DNA from: Mariniblastus sp964414815
Lineage (GTDB): Bacteria > Planctomycetota > Planctomycetia > Pirellulales > Pirellulaceae
Direction: 5' to 3'
Length of the DNA: 64,000 bases
NCBI GenBank assembly: GCA_964414815.1
Contig: CAYPXY010000005.1
Coordinates: forward strand, 1-64,000
Positions 21,074-31,200 of the stretch are shown here, in pieces. Each line of letters opens with the position of its first letter. Positions within the stretch are counted from its first letter, which is position 1. A program made the position numbers and the translations under genes. The notes under the pieces are model-generated. The model made no database searches and was not told the DNA's origin. It saw only the letters and a program-made list of their open reading frames with translations.

Positions 21074-21166
21074 CCGCAGATGTCGCCGATGTGCGCAGAT
21101 TTGAGATTCGACCATTCTAATCGCAACTTAAGTACGGCAATCTGCGAACATCGGCGACATCTGTGG
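21074..21166. repeat. 93-bp inverted repeat with 28-bp arms
   Basis: Arms at 21074-21101 and 21139-21166 are complementary over 28 bases with two mismatches (CCGCAGATGTCGCCGATG on one side). It lies in the 604-bp gap between the sulfatase-like gene and the first TPR lipoprotein gene, which transcribe away from each other. The rest of that gap (20881-21073 and 21167-21337) shows nothing I recognise; the promoter of the lipoprotein operon should be in the last 150 bp. Confidence 0.7.
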
Positions 21167-21337
21167 CTCAATCTCCATCGCAAATCGACACGCTACATCG
21201 TGTGACAGACAAATATCCACTCCGAGCTCTGCCGGTAGTTCTCGGTTCTTTCGGCATCTCTTAAAACCGGTTAGGCTATACACATTCAAAATCTTTTTTT
21301 GCCTCAAGTGCCGCTTCAATCAAATCTGGAGAGAAGG

Positions 21338-24300
21338 ATGATCAAAAAAGACGCAAGACTTTCAGTCGCTTCGACAACCGCCTCTTGGTTGCTCGGGATG
21401 ATTGTGGTGGCCGTTTACTTGACCGCAGGCTGTCAAAAGAATCCGCAACCAACCGAAACCCCATCGGAGTCAGCGGCCCGAAACACGAACTCAGCGTCTC
21501 CAAACACGAGCCCTCCAACTCAACGCGCAAATCCGGCGGAACAGGATCCGAGTCCGTCCACACCCAGCCAGAGAACGCCGCCCATTGAGCAACTTCCGGT
21601 TGTTAAGCTGCTGGAACGTGACGATTTGAATCCCGCAGTGAAACAAGTGCTGCTGGTCCACCAGGCCCAAGGCAAGGCTTCGCTGACAGAATCTGAGTTC
21701 AAAGATCTACAAATCAAGCACGACTTGGCTTTCGCCATTGACGCGTTGGCCGCAGATCCACTCCTGACGAAATCCAACACGCTCATCGAAACCGCCGAAG
21801 TGGTCTACTCGGATCAACCCACCAACAGCCTGGAATATTTGAAAGGCCTCATTCAATATCGACTGACGGGGTGGGAGCATTTTCAAGGGCGAGAAATCAA
21901 GGGCATATCTGACGACATCAAGAAACAGGCCGCCGACCTGATCAAGCAGGCGATTGAATTGCCTTTGCAGCCTTATTCTCCCGAGGACCGAAAGGCGCTC
22001 AATCGGGCCCTCTATGATCTCAAGCAACGACACCCCACATTGGTTACGGATCCCATGTACCTGTTGGCCTATGGCTTGACATTCTCCGCCTTGGGTTCGG
22101 CGTCGGAAGCGGCACACTGGTATCGACTCAGTGAACAGGTATTTCGCCACGCGGATTACCCCAGTCGAATTGCCATTTTGTCGTCAATGTATCTCAATGA
22201 GCAGCGAGCCAATGTCCCTGAAGGCACGATTACGAAAGCTGACCTGGCGCGATTCTATCTGGGAATTGAGCATTGGTTGATTCGGGATTTTCAGGAGAGT
22301 CCCGATCAACATCGCTACGTCAACGAAGTGCTAAACAACTTTATCGGTAGCCTTGAATCGCAGGCGGACAGTGATTCGATGGAACGGTTTCAAGCGATGC
22401 TGGCCAACCAGCTTCATTTGCCACCCTGGGTTCGCTCGATGGCTCGCGCGAACTTGCACCATCGAATGGCGTGGCACATTCGCGGAACCGATGTCTCACG
22501 CAACATTCCCATCGAGCGGATGGTTAAATTCCAGGATTATGAGGCCTTGGCCATCGAATATTTTCTCGATGCCCATCGAATCAATCCGATGTTTCCTGAA
22601 AGTGCCTGTGGCTTGCTGAGCATCAAAGGGGCCACAGACTTCGGCGACGAATCGGAGGAGTACTGGTTCAAGAAGGCCCTCGAAGCCCACTATGACCATG
22701 AGCAAGCCTATCTAACCCGAATGACTTTCCTCCGGCCACAATGGGGGGGCTCCATCGGGCAAATGATTGCGTTTGGGGATCAGTGCCTGGCGGAAAAGCG
22801 GTTTGACACCATCGTCCCGCACTTCCTGGTGGACTGCTATGCCGATATTCTCACGAAGGCGAGCGCGAGGGCAGAGGCAAGAGATCAAGTCCGCCAGGAT
22901 CCCGAGCTTGCCAAGCGAATGATCGAGGCACTCGATGGATTGATTGCCGATCCCACGCCCAAAGTTCGCAATCAAGCGGTATGTGACGTCAGCTATTTTC
23001 TCACTGAAAAAGCCGCGATTGCATTGAATGCAGAGCTGAGCGAAATTGCCTGCGAAGCCTTTGAGCAAATGAACGGTCGCTACCATCGCGGTGCCTTGAC
23101 GGGACTGTGGAATTCGCGTTCCACGTTCGAAATGTTTCAGGCTTCGGCCTATACGGATCTACCCGAAGCCAAGGCGGAATCGGAACAGATTGACGGACTG
23201 TTCCACACCCGGCATGTTCAACCCGAAAATCGCGAGACGGTGATTGAGCTTTGCAAAAAATGGGAGCAAAATCATCCGGACAACAAGGGACTGATTCTGG
23301 TTCAGGCCATTCAACGGGCTTGTGAACGTGAGTTGGAGTTTCTCGATGGCAAGCAAATCGAGCTGGACTTTGACCCGGCCTTTTCACTGTGGCAACTCGA
23401 TCCGGACCAGGTGACGTATGAATCTCCGAACACGGTGTCCATCAGCAATTTGAACTCGTCATTCGCGTTCCGTTTCGACAGCATTCTTCGGTTGCAGGGC
23501 AATCGTGTCATGGAGTACGAAATTCACTATCCCCTCCGAAATAAAAAACATATTACCGGCAATCATCTAACGCCTTCACTCGACGCGATCCACTACAGTG
23601 GGGCGGCATTTTCATTTGGCATGAACCAACTCTATTTGCCAATTCAGGCCGGAAATTCGACCTCTTTCGGCCAGCTTTCATTTGGTTACACCGCGTCCGA
23701 CCAACCCATGATGATGTTTAAAATCCCCACTCACGAAGGAGTCAACCGGTTTCGATACCATTTGTCAACGGGCTACTATGAGGTTTACTTCAATGACCAG
23801 TTTGTGTTTCGCTCCAGCGAGAAAAAGATCCTCAATCCGTTGCCGGTAATCTCGTTTGTTCAACCCGCCAGCCGGCGAGGGAGAGGCCAGTTCAAACTCT
23901 CCAACATACGAGTCAAGAAGCTGCCCGATGAGAATCCTCCCGTTCGTGAAGATGCCGAATCTCTGATCAAGTACTACCAGGCGGAGGTGGAACGCGAACC
24001 TGAGAATCGATGGCCCCGATTTTGGCTGGCGCAATCGATCCATAAATCCGGCGAGCTTCAGCGAGCCATCACTGAGTACCAAACCGTGATTCAAATGGGA
24101 CTGCCCGAACCGACGGTCGCCTTCTATCTGGCCGATTGTTTTGAGCGACTGGGCGACTGGGACGCAGCCCTCAAATGGTATCGAATCTCTGCCGACGAGA
24201 AGACGGCCGATCTGACAACCATTTTCCCACGCCGACAGAATGATATGTATGGCAATTCCAATCAGTGGGCCAGCTATCGCCTCCGCTGGCTTGCGTTGAC

Positions 24301-24637
24301 TGGCCCCAATGATTCGATTCGGAAACAGGCTGCCGATGGCGCGTTTACAACTCCGATCCCGCCGGATCGACTCCTCTGGACCCTGGACTTGCTCAAGGCT
24401 CAAACCGAGGCCGCCGCAGGCCGATTTCCGCAAGCAGAACAACTCGCTAAAAAAGTTTTACCCCGGTGTCCTGTCGCGGCCGAAGATCTGGTTTTGAACA
24501 TGATCGAAACATTCAAGTCCGGCAAGCCATTTCATCATGCGGCAAACACGGCCATGATCTATCAGGATGTTGACGACCCGATTCCATTCTTTCAAAATTT
24601 TGAGGACCTTCTGGACATGTGGAACAATACTTATTGA
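21338..24637 (+). CDS. Large TPR lipoprotein, paralogue 1 (1099 aa)
   Basis: An exported lipoprotein. The start ATG at 21338 directly follows a purine-rich GGAGAGAAGG. The N-terminus has a hydrophobic core and lipobox LTAGC (cysteine at about residue 32), followed by a long Thr/Ser/Pro-rich spacer. The middle (about 90-640) is helical and TPR-like. About 680-860 is a beta-rich, concanavalin-like or DUF1080-like segment (QIELDFDPAFSLWQLD ... GYYEVYFNDQFVFRS). The C-terminus again has TPRs (WPRFWLAQSIHKSGELQRAI, YLADCFERLGDWDAALKWY). The next gene is a full-length tandem paralogue 10 bp downstream. No enzymatic motif seen; an envelope scaffold is a guess. Confidence 0.75.
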   Translation: MIKKDARLSVASTTASWLLGMIVVAVYLTAGCQKNPQPTETPSESAARNTNSASPNTSPPTQRANPAEQDPSPSTPSQRTPPIEQLPVVKLLERDDLNPAVKQVLLVHQAQGKASLTESEFKDLQIKHDLAFAIDALAADPLLTKSNTLIETAEVVYSDQPTNSLEYLKGLIQYRLTGWEHFQGREIKGISDDIKKQAADLIKQAIELPLQPYSPEDRKALNRALYDLKQRHPTLVTDPMYLLAYGLTFSALGSASEAAHWYRLSEQVFRHADYPSRIAILSSMYLNEQRANVPEGTITKADLARFYLGIEHWLIRDFQESPDQHRYVNEVLNNFIGSLESQADSDSMERFQAMLANQLHLPPWVRSMARANLHHRMAWHIRGTDVSRNIPIERMVKFQDYEALAIEYFLDAHRINPMFPESACGLLSIKGATDFGDESEEYWFKKALEAHYDHEQAYLTRMTFLRPQWGGSIGQMIAFGDQCLAEKRFDTIVPHFLVDCYADILTKASARAEARDQVRQDPELAKRMIEALDGLIADPTPKVRNQAVCDVSYFLTEKAAIALNAELSEIACEAFEQMNGRYHRGALTGLWNSRSTFEMFQASAYTDLPEAKAESEQIDGLFHTRHVQPENRETVIELCKKWEQNHPDNKGLILVQAIQRACERELEFLDGKQIELDFDPAFSLWQLDPDQVTYESPNTVSISNLNSSFAFRFDSILRLQGNRVMEYEIHYPLRNKKHITGNHLTPSLDAIHYSGAAFSFGMNQLYLPIQAGNSTSFGQLSFGYTASDQPMMMFKIPTHEGVNRFRYHLSTGYYEVYFNDQFVFRSSEKKILNPLPVISFVQPASRRGRGQFKLSNIRVKKLPDENPPVREDAESLIKYYQAEVEREPENRWPRFWLAQSIHKSGELQRAITEYQTVIQMGLPEPTVAFYLADCFERLGDWDAALKWYRISADEKTADLTTIFPRRQNDMYGNSNQWASYRLRWLALTGPNDSIRKQAADGAFTTPIPPDRLLWTLDLLKAQTEAAAGRFPQAEQLAKKVLPRCPVAAEDLVLNMIETFKSGKPFHHAANTAMIYQDVDDPIPFFQNFEDLLDMWNNTY

Positions 24638-24647
24638 GGTGCGAACG

Positions 24648-27600
24648 ATGTTGCAGCCCCCATTCCACTTCTGCGCCGTTCTGGTTTTGCTGTGCTTGGT
24701 CGTTGGCTTTGCGGCCTGCCGCCAAAACGAGCCGAACTCACCTCTTCCGCCATCGGCAAACTCTTATCGCTCCGATGAATCGAATCAGAAAACAGAATCT
24801 GATTCGATGAGCGTTGCGTCTGAGGAGACGAACCAGAAAGCAGATCCAGAAGCGAATCATGGAGCGACCGAGCAAACGCTCGTGACGGATCGAGAGTCAC
24901 TGCCCGTCACGCTCCCTGAACTGGCAGACACCGATGAGCAAGAGCCTTCGGAAACCAAGGACGACCGCCGGTCCTATGCGACCCGTCCAACCACGGCGTT
25001 GGAGCAAGTTGAGAGCCGAGTGCAATTCGATCTGGAGAATGTCGAACCGTTTCGCACTCGAATGCGTGCCTCCGGAGATACGTTTGCCGACGACTTGATC
25101 CAGTTTGCCGAGCAGACGATCCGCGCCACGGCCTACGACATGGGCGAACGAGAATGGATTTTGGTTCAACGAACAAGAAATCAACTGGAGCAGGCTCCTA
25201 TCCAGGCCGGCGTACCGCTGTGCGACGACCCGATGTACCAACTTTGTGATGGACTGGTCGATCTTAACACTGGGAGTCCTCAAAAGGGAACCCGAAAAAT
25301 GGAGGCTGCGATTGGTTTGCTGGTCGCCGGTGATTACGATCCCCAACTGAGTGTCTTTGCCTATCGGAAACTGATCGAATACAAGTTGTCCGATATCGCC
25401 ACCGACGATCCATCGGAACTCTTGTTGGGATTTCGCGAAGCATTGAAAAAGTGGCTGGCCGAAGAATCATTGGAGAACATTCGTTTTTCTGATCATCACC
25501 ACCTGGTCGATGACGTTCGACGGTTTATTATATCTGGATTGCACGCTGCGCCAGAAATCGTCGACGAATTTAACGAATGGTTTGTACAGCAAACCCATGT
25601 GCCACGCTGGTTGAGGTACATGATTCGCGGTTGTTACTTTCACGTCATGGCGACGAACAACATGCGAAGACAGAATGGTGAATTGATTTTCACCCATCGG
25701 AACCTGACGCTCGATTATCTCAAAAAATCTGCCGGTTTCTATCGTCAAGCCCACGAGATCAATCCCTGGTTTCCAGAAGCAGCCAGCCGATTGATGATTG
25801 CGGCCTATCACGGTCAAGATGACCAGTCGGTCGACTATTGGTTTGAGCAGGCCAGAAAAGCTCAACCGGACCTTGAGAGTCTGCTTTACAACCGACTTCT
25901 TTTCATCGGCTATGACCATCCAGAATCAGCCGCTCAATCGATCTTTGATTTTGCTAAAAAGATCGCCAGCGAAAACGAGTTCGACACGATGGCTCCAATG
26001 ATTGTGCCGCAGGCTTATTGGTTGATTCTCGAAAGGTATTCGGTCGACGATCCTGAATTCGTCCAATGGATCCAAAGCCCGGAATTGCGAGCGGAGTTGA
26101 TCAAGATTGTCGACGGCTTCTGTGCCAGCGACCGGCAGGCGGCCTGGGAAGGTTTTTTGCTGCCCAAGTCCTTTTTTTTGACCCTGAAAGCCACCTGGTC
26201 GGCCGAGGCGGGCGATCTCGATGCGGCGGATCAGGCGTTTTTGGAAATCGGCGAATCGGTCAATCGGCGAGCCTTGAACAAGCTGGAATTGAAGGCCGTA
26301 TCGTTCGATGTTCTCCGCTGCAAATCCTATGCTTCAACCAGTGAGTTCATGGCGGAGGCGGAAACGTTGTCCCAGCTGATGGGAGAGCAGCGTGCCGACC
26401 GCTCAAAGAATGCGTCAGAAATTCTGGAATTGACTGAAACGGTCCTGGCGGAGAACACGCATCCCGTGAGTTCGCTGTTTTTCCAACAGGCTCGCGACCA
26501 GGTTCAAAAGGAACTCGATTTTGACAACGGCAAGCTCATTGAACTCAAGTTTGATCCCGCATGGTCGCTGTGGAAAGCCAAGGACATCGATCATTTGCGC
26601 TATGTAACGGAATCCACTGCCGTCATCGACAATCGTGTCGGTACTCCCCAATTCGAGCTGACTTCAATCTGCGAATTGCCTGGTGCCAAGACGATTGCCT
26701 TTGATGTGGAGTTTCTCCCTTCCGAAGACGGTGAACCTGGTCCGAATCCGTTCGTTGTTCTGGAAATCGCCATGTATGGCCGGGGTCGGTTTTGCGTCGG
26801 GCTTGGCAAGCCGGTGATGGAAGAATCGGTCGAGGACCTGCCAAACAGGGGGCGGCTATTTTTTGGAGCACTCAATGGCACGAACCAGTTTTTTCTCGAT
26901 GTCGATTTGCGGGATGGAATCAATGAACTTTTGATTCACCTGGATCGAAGGTATTTCGAAGTCTATCTCAATGACAATTTCATCTGTCGATCGGCTCCTA
27001 TTTCTTTTGATGAACCCCTTGATTATTTTCGTGTCCGCCAGGCGTATTGGAGTCAGGAGCGGGGGCAGGTTCGACTGGCCAATTTCTGTGTAAGAAAATG
27101 GGCGGCAGGCAAACCTCCCAAGCATAGACCCGATGATTTGTTGGTGTACCGCCAAGAGCAATCCGATCGACGGCCCGACGACAAATGGCATGCCTTGTGG
27201 TTGGCTGAAGCCCTTCATGCCAAAGGGCTTCATGATGAAGCGATGGAGCGTTATCAGATCGCTGTCAAAAACGGCATGCCCCAGTCCAAAGTGGGTTTGT
27301 TCATCGGCGATCTATTGGAACAGCAGGGTAAAATCGAAGAGGCGTTGGAATGGTATCGCATTGCTGCGGATGCTCAAACAGAAGACCGCACGCGTTTGTT
27401 CGCTCGTCCCAAAAGTGATGCTTACAGTACGCCGGAGCAATGGGCTGCGTTTCGATGGGCCTGGTGGACGTTGACTTCTCCCGACCCGGCCACGCGAGCC
27501 TCACTCGACCTGAAATCGCTGGCCACGCCATTGCCGCCGGAGCAAGCCCAATGGATGGTCCTGTTGCTGCAGGCTCAGCAGGCAGCCATTGAGAACCGAT

Positions 27601-27818
27601 TCGACGATGCGGTCGAAATCGCAAAGAAAACGCTGCCGGGACTCACCCCCGACGTAGAAAAGAAAGTCCTGGAGGTCGTTGCGGCGTACCAGCAGAAGCA
27701 GCTCTATATCCAGCCTCCGGACACGGCACCGTTTTATCGAGCCATCAAGAATCCCACACCTTTGAATCGATACATGGAAGACCATGAGGGAATGGAATAT
27801 TTGGGACGCTACCATTAG
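24648..27818 (+). CDS. Large TPR lipoprotein, paralogue 2 (1056 aa)
   Basis: A tandem paralogue of the preceding gene with the same order of parts: lipobox FAAC (cysteine at about residue 25), a low-complexity Ser/Glu/Asn spacer, a helical middle, a concanavalin-like segment (LIELKFDPAWSLWKAKD ... RRYFEVYLNDNFICRS) and C-terminal TPRs (WLAEALHAKGLHDEAMERYQ, LEQQGKIEEALEWYRIAAD). Start is the ATG at 24648; the open frame before it overlaps the previous gene. The shared segment KWYRISADEKT / EWYRIAADAQT shows common descent. Probably one operon of two; the mature proteins would be anchored in a membrane by lipid. Confidence 0.75.
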   Translation: MLQPPFHFCAVLVLLCLVVGFAACRQNEPNSPLPPSANSYRSDESNQKTESDSMSVASEETNQKADPEANHGATEQTLVTDRESLPVTLPELADTDEQEPSETKDDRRSYATRPTTALEQVESRVQFDLENVEPFRTRMRASGDTFADDLIQFAEQTIRATAYDMGEREWILVQRTRNQLEQAPIQAGVPLCDDPMYQLCDGLVDLNTGSPQKGTRKMEAAIGLLVAGDYDPQLSVFAYRKLIEYKLSDIATDDPSELLLGFREALKKWLAEESLENIRFSDHHHLVDDVRRFIISGLHAAPEIVDEFNEWFVQQTHVPRWLRYMIRGCYFHVMATNNMRRQNGELIFTHRNLTLDYLKKSAGFYRQAHEINPWFPEAASRLMIAAYHGQDDQSVDYWFEQARKAQPDLESLLYNRLLFIGYDHPESAAQSIFDFAKKIASENEFDTMAPMIVPQAYWLILERYSVDDPEFVQWIQSPELRAELIKIVDGFCASDRQAAWEGFLLPKSFFLTLKATWSAEAGDLDAADQAFLEIGESVNRRALNKLELKAVSFDVLRCKSYASTSEFMAEAETLSQLMGEQRADRSKNASEILELTETVLAENTHPVSSLFFQQARDQVQKELDFDNGKLIELKFDPAWSLWKAKDIDHLRYVTESTAVIDNRVGTPQFELTSICELPGAKTIAFDVEFLPSEDGEPGPNPFVVLEIAMYGRGRFCVGLGKPVMEESVEDLPNRGRLFFGALNGTNQFFLDVDLRDGINELLIHLDRRYFEVYLNDNFICRSAPISFDEPLDYFRVRQAYWSQERGQVRLANFCVRKWAAGKPPKHRPDDLLVYRQEQSDRRPDDKWHALWLAEALHAKGLHDEAMERYQIAVKNGMPQSKVGLFIGDLLEQQGKIEEALEWYRIAADAQTEDRTRLFARPKSDAYSTPEQWAAFRWAWWTLTSPDPATRASLDLKSLATPLPPEQAQWMVLLLQAQQAAIENRFDDAVEIAKKTLPGLTPDVEKKVLEVVAAYQQKQLYIQPPDTAPFYRAIKNPTPLNRYMEDHEGMEYLGRYH

Positions 27819-27886
27819 GTTTATCACGTCCCCCGCATTCAGGGAAAGCATCTCTGCCCGATTGCAGCAAGTCACCATAAGCCAAA

Positions 27887-28067
27887 AATCCATAGCGGTG
27901 ATTGGCATCACGCGCTCTCCAAGAATCCATAGTGGTGATTGGCATCACGCGCTCTCCAAAAATCCATAGCGGTGATTGGCATCACGCGCTCTCCAAGAAT
28001 CCATAGTGGTGAATCTTCACCACACTCCATAAAACCATAGCGGAGAAGCATCTCCGCACTCCACAGA
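27887..28067. repeat. Tandem array of five hairpin units (37-bp period)
   Basis: Three units of exactly 37 bp begin at 27887, 27924 and 27961 (AATCCATAGYGGTGATTGGC, then ATCACGCGCTCTCCAA). A fourth (27998) and a fifth (about 28034) keep the frame CCATAG...CACTCCA but have different stems: GTGGTGAATCTTCACCAC and GCGGAGAAGCATCTCCGC. Each unit is therefore its own small hairpin. It occupies most of the 389-bp gap between the TPR lipoprotein and the 1441-aa gene; 28068-28207 shows no other feature. Confidence 0.8.
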
Positions 28068-28207
28068 GCGATGCTATCAATTCTTTGCCAGCACTTTGCA
28101 AGGAACGACCTTCCAAATTCGGGGCGTGTTCCCAAATCGGGATAGTTCGCCCAAGTCGGTGACGCTAAAGTTCCCCCTCATTTCAACCCAAGGGACGGAA
28201 GATGTAG

Positions 28208-31200
28208 ATGAACGGACAAGGAAGTCCGCCACTGACTCGCTCAAACTCCTTTTGCGCTGGCCTAAGGGCTGCACAAAACGTGTGCCTCTGCGCGCTCATG
28301 CTCGTGTGGTCGCTGCTGATTTCTCAAACTCACTCGCAAACTCTTCAGCCACTCTCCACGACCCAAGCAGAACTCAAAACTGAAACCAGCCAGCCTCCGG
28401 TAGATCCGACAAACGTTGGGCTACAACCGAATCACAACGAGCAGTCTCCGGTCGAAAGGGCACTTCAGCCCGATCCCAACCCGCAACCTCCAACGGCCGG
28501 CGCATCTACGAACGGCCTGATTGCAGTCCCGTCCAGCACGTCGCCCGACGATTCCATCCGGCTCCGGCTCTCCTGGGGCGGCGAAGCCCGTCAATGGACC
28601 GGAAGAATCCGTCTGACAGAAGGAACTTTCAGCAATCTACAACCCTTGGGTCTGACTGCCGACGCCGCAGGTTCGGTGATTCCTATCGGCGATCACATTG
28701 AAATCCAACATGGGTCACCGACCAACTATGGTGGTGTCGATATTTCAGTTCCCTGTATCGAAGGTGCCGCCCTCCAAATCGAACTTGAAGACCTGAATGA
28801 TTCTGGCATACAAATCCGTGAAACATTTTTACTTTCGGACCTGCTACACCTATCGGTGACGCGAGAGTTAACCGCCAATGGTTCACGATTCTCGATCTCG
28901 CGAGTACCCGGTGACAAAATACCTGTGCGGCTCGCCCGAAGCCATGTCATTCTCGAACCTCGGGAACCCTTCGAGTTTCACTTTCATGCCAACCGGACGG
29001 AATTCGCATCGCAAACCGTCAACAGCCGTGTGCGATTGCAATCCTGTTTGACTGACTCCAAAGGCTCATCGGGCGGAGGCATGGGGGCAGGCGGATTCAA
29101 CGCAGTTGCTGGCCTGGGAGCAGGCTCATCCGGTACCGATGTTATCAAGCCCTTTCAGTTCGAAACCGACTCCAACGGTTCGTCGCTCGCGCAATCAATC
29201 CACTTCACCGCACCCGCTGAGGAGGGCGTCTACCTTTTGACCATCGAGCTGACCACGCCGTGGCAGCAAGCGGCTTTCAAATCCCGACCGACGCTCACTC
29301 GGCAAATTCAGTTTGTCGTACTCAGCCCTCACGCTCCGCGAACCGACAAGACTGCCGCATGGAAGTTGCTGACCACCATCGATTCGACTCGTGAATCCGT
29401 CGAGCCGCAACATTCACGGGTGAATTCTTCACTGATGAATCCGGTGAGACGCCATCAGCCGGTCCAGACCATCTTGGGCAATCCGCATCGCAGCCCGGTC
29501 TCGATCGGCGACCAGACCATGATGGAACTTCAGCCGGGAGGCTGGCAGGCGATCCCCATCCAGGTAGACCAGTTCGATGCACCGCACCGAATCGAAATCG
29601 AGTATCTGGCCGACCAACCTGCCGCGATCGGCATCAGTCTGCTCGAAGCCAACGCCTTGGGCCAGATTCCTAACTACGGCATTGACTCTGGAGTGCTGGT
29701 TCCCGAAAGTCTGATTGCGATTCACGCAGCGTCCGAGGAGCGTATCAAACGACTCCACCGATTTCACTTCTGGCCACAAGAACGACTGTGTTATCTGTTG
29801 ATCGCAAACCGATCTCCCAAGCATCCCTGCACCATCGGAAATATCAAGTTGTTCGCAGGTCCGGAACGATTGACCGACGGCGCAGCAAATGGATCCGCCT
29901 ACGAGCACGGTTCGTCCCCCTCCCCAGCACAGGCCGAGCGACGAAGTTTTATGGCGTTTTGTGAATCGGGACTGTTCTCAAAAAACATGGGTGCTCGCGA
30001 ATCGCTGGACGAGCAAACTGGTCAGTCCTTCGATGACTGGGTTACTTTCTATCAGGGCGCAAACCGTTTGGTGCAGCACCTGAAAGTCAATCAGTACACC
30101 GGCGCGTTCATCGTTGTAGGTGGTGAAGGAAGTTCGCTGTATCCCAGCAAGGTCACCGGAAATTCTCCTCGCCTGGACATGGGAACTTTTTTCAGCCACG
30201 GTCAGGATCCGGTTCGCAAAGATGTGCTGGAACTGTTGTTTCGCATGTTTGAACGAGAAGGATTGCAACTGGTTCCAGCAATTGTGCCGACGGGTCCGTT
30301 GCCCGAACTGGAGCAGGCGCTATGGGAGCAGCAACTGCGGGAGCAGCACCAAGGAGCCTCGCGGAGAACGTCCATCCGGCCAGTGCATTGGAATGGCTCT
30401 GTTTCAACTCGCGAGTCGGCCAGTGATCGCCCCATCTACAACCCGCTGAGTGAATCCGTTCAACATCTTCTAACCTCCATGGTGGATGAATTGGCCGAAC
30501 GATATGCTGACCATCCTTCATTCACGGGCCTGTCCATCGTGGCACGGCCTGACAGCTATGCGGCTCTTCCGGGACAGCAATGGGGCTACGATGAGGAAAC
30601 GATTTCCAGGTTCTGGCTGGAAAAGACAGGACGCGAAATTGAGTCTTCTGATCGTAATGAAGTGCTGCGTCAATTGACGGGCGAACATCTCGAAGCCTGG
30701 ATGAATTGGCGGGCACAACAGATGGCCAATGGATATCGGGCCATGACCACTCGGCTGCGCGAGCGAGTACCCAATGCCCGCTTGTTTCTGTCGCCTGTGG
30801 ATCTGTTTCGCAACGAAGAGCTCAACGCGGCGTTCACTCCGAGTCTCCATACGTCGACCGATTTCAAACGACAGATGCTGCGGGTGGGTTGGGATGCCGG
30901 ACAACTAGCAGAAATCGATGGGTTGACAATCCTCAAACCCAAACGAATCGCTTACAACCATTCGCTCGCCAGTAACCGCATTGAAATCCACCTGAACAAT
31001 AATCGCCAGATGGATGAGTTCTTCTCGCAGGCGGACTCGGCAGGTGATCTGCATATCAACCGCATTTCGTGGGCCCATTTCTCGCAGCTGCAAGAGATGG
31101 AACCGTTTCGGAATCAAGGCGGACCGCTGATGCGTCTGCAACCATTTTCGCCGTCGGATCATTGGGCCCGGCAGAAATTTCTCAACAGCTTGAGGGCCAA

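Noticed and set aside
27887..28067. CRISPR array (37-bp regular repeats)
   Set aside because: The whole 37-bp unit is repeated with no unique spacers, the last units differ in their stems, and no cas gene is nearby. It is a tandem hairpin array.
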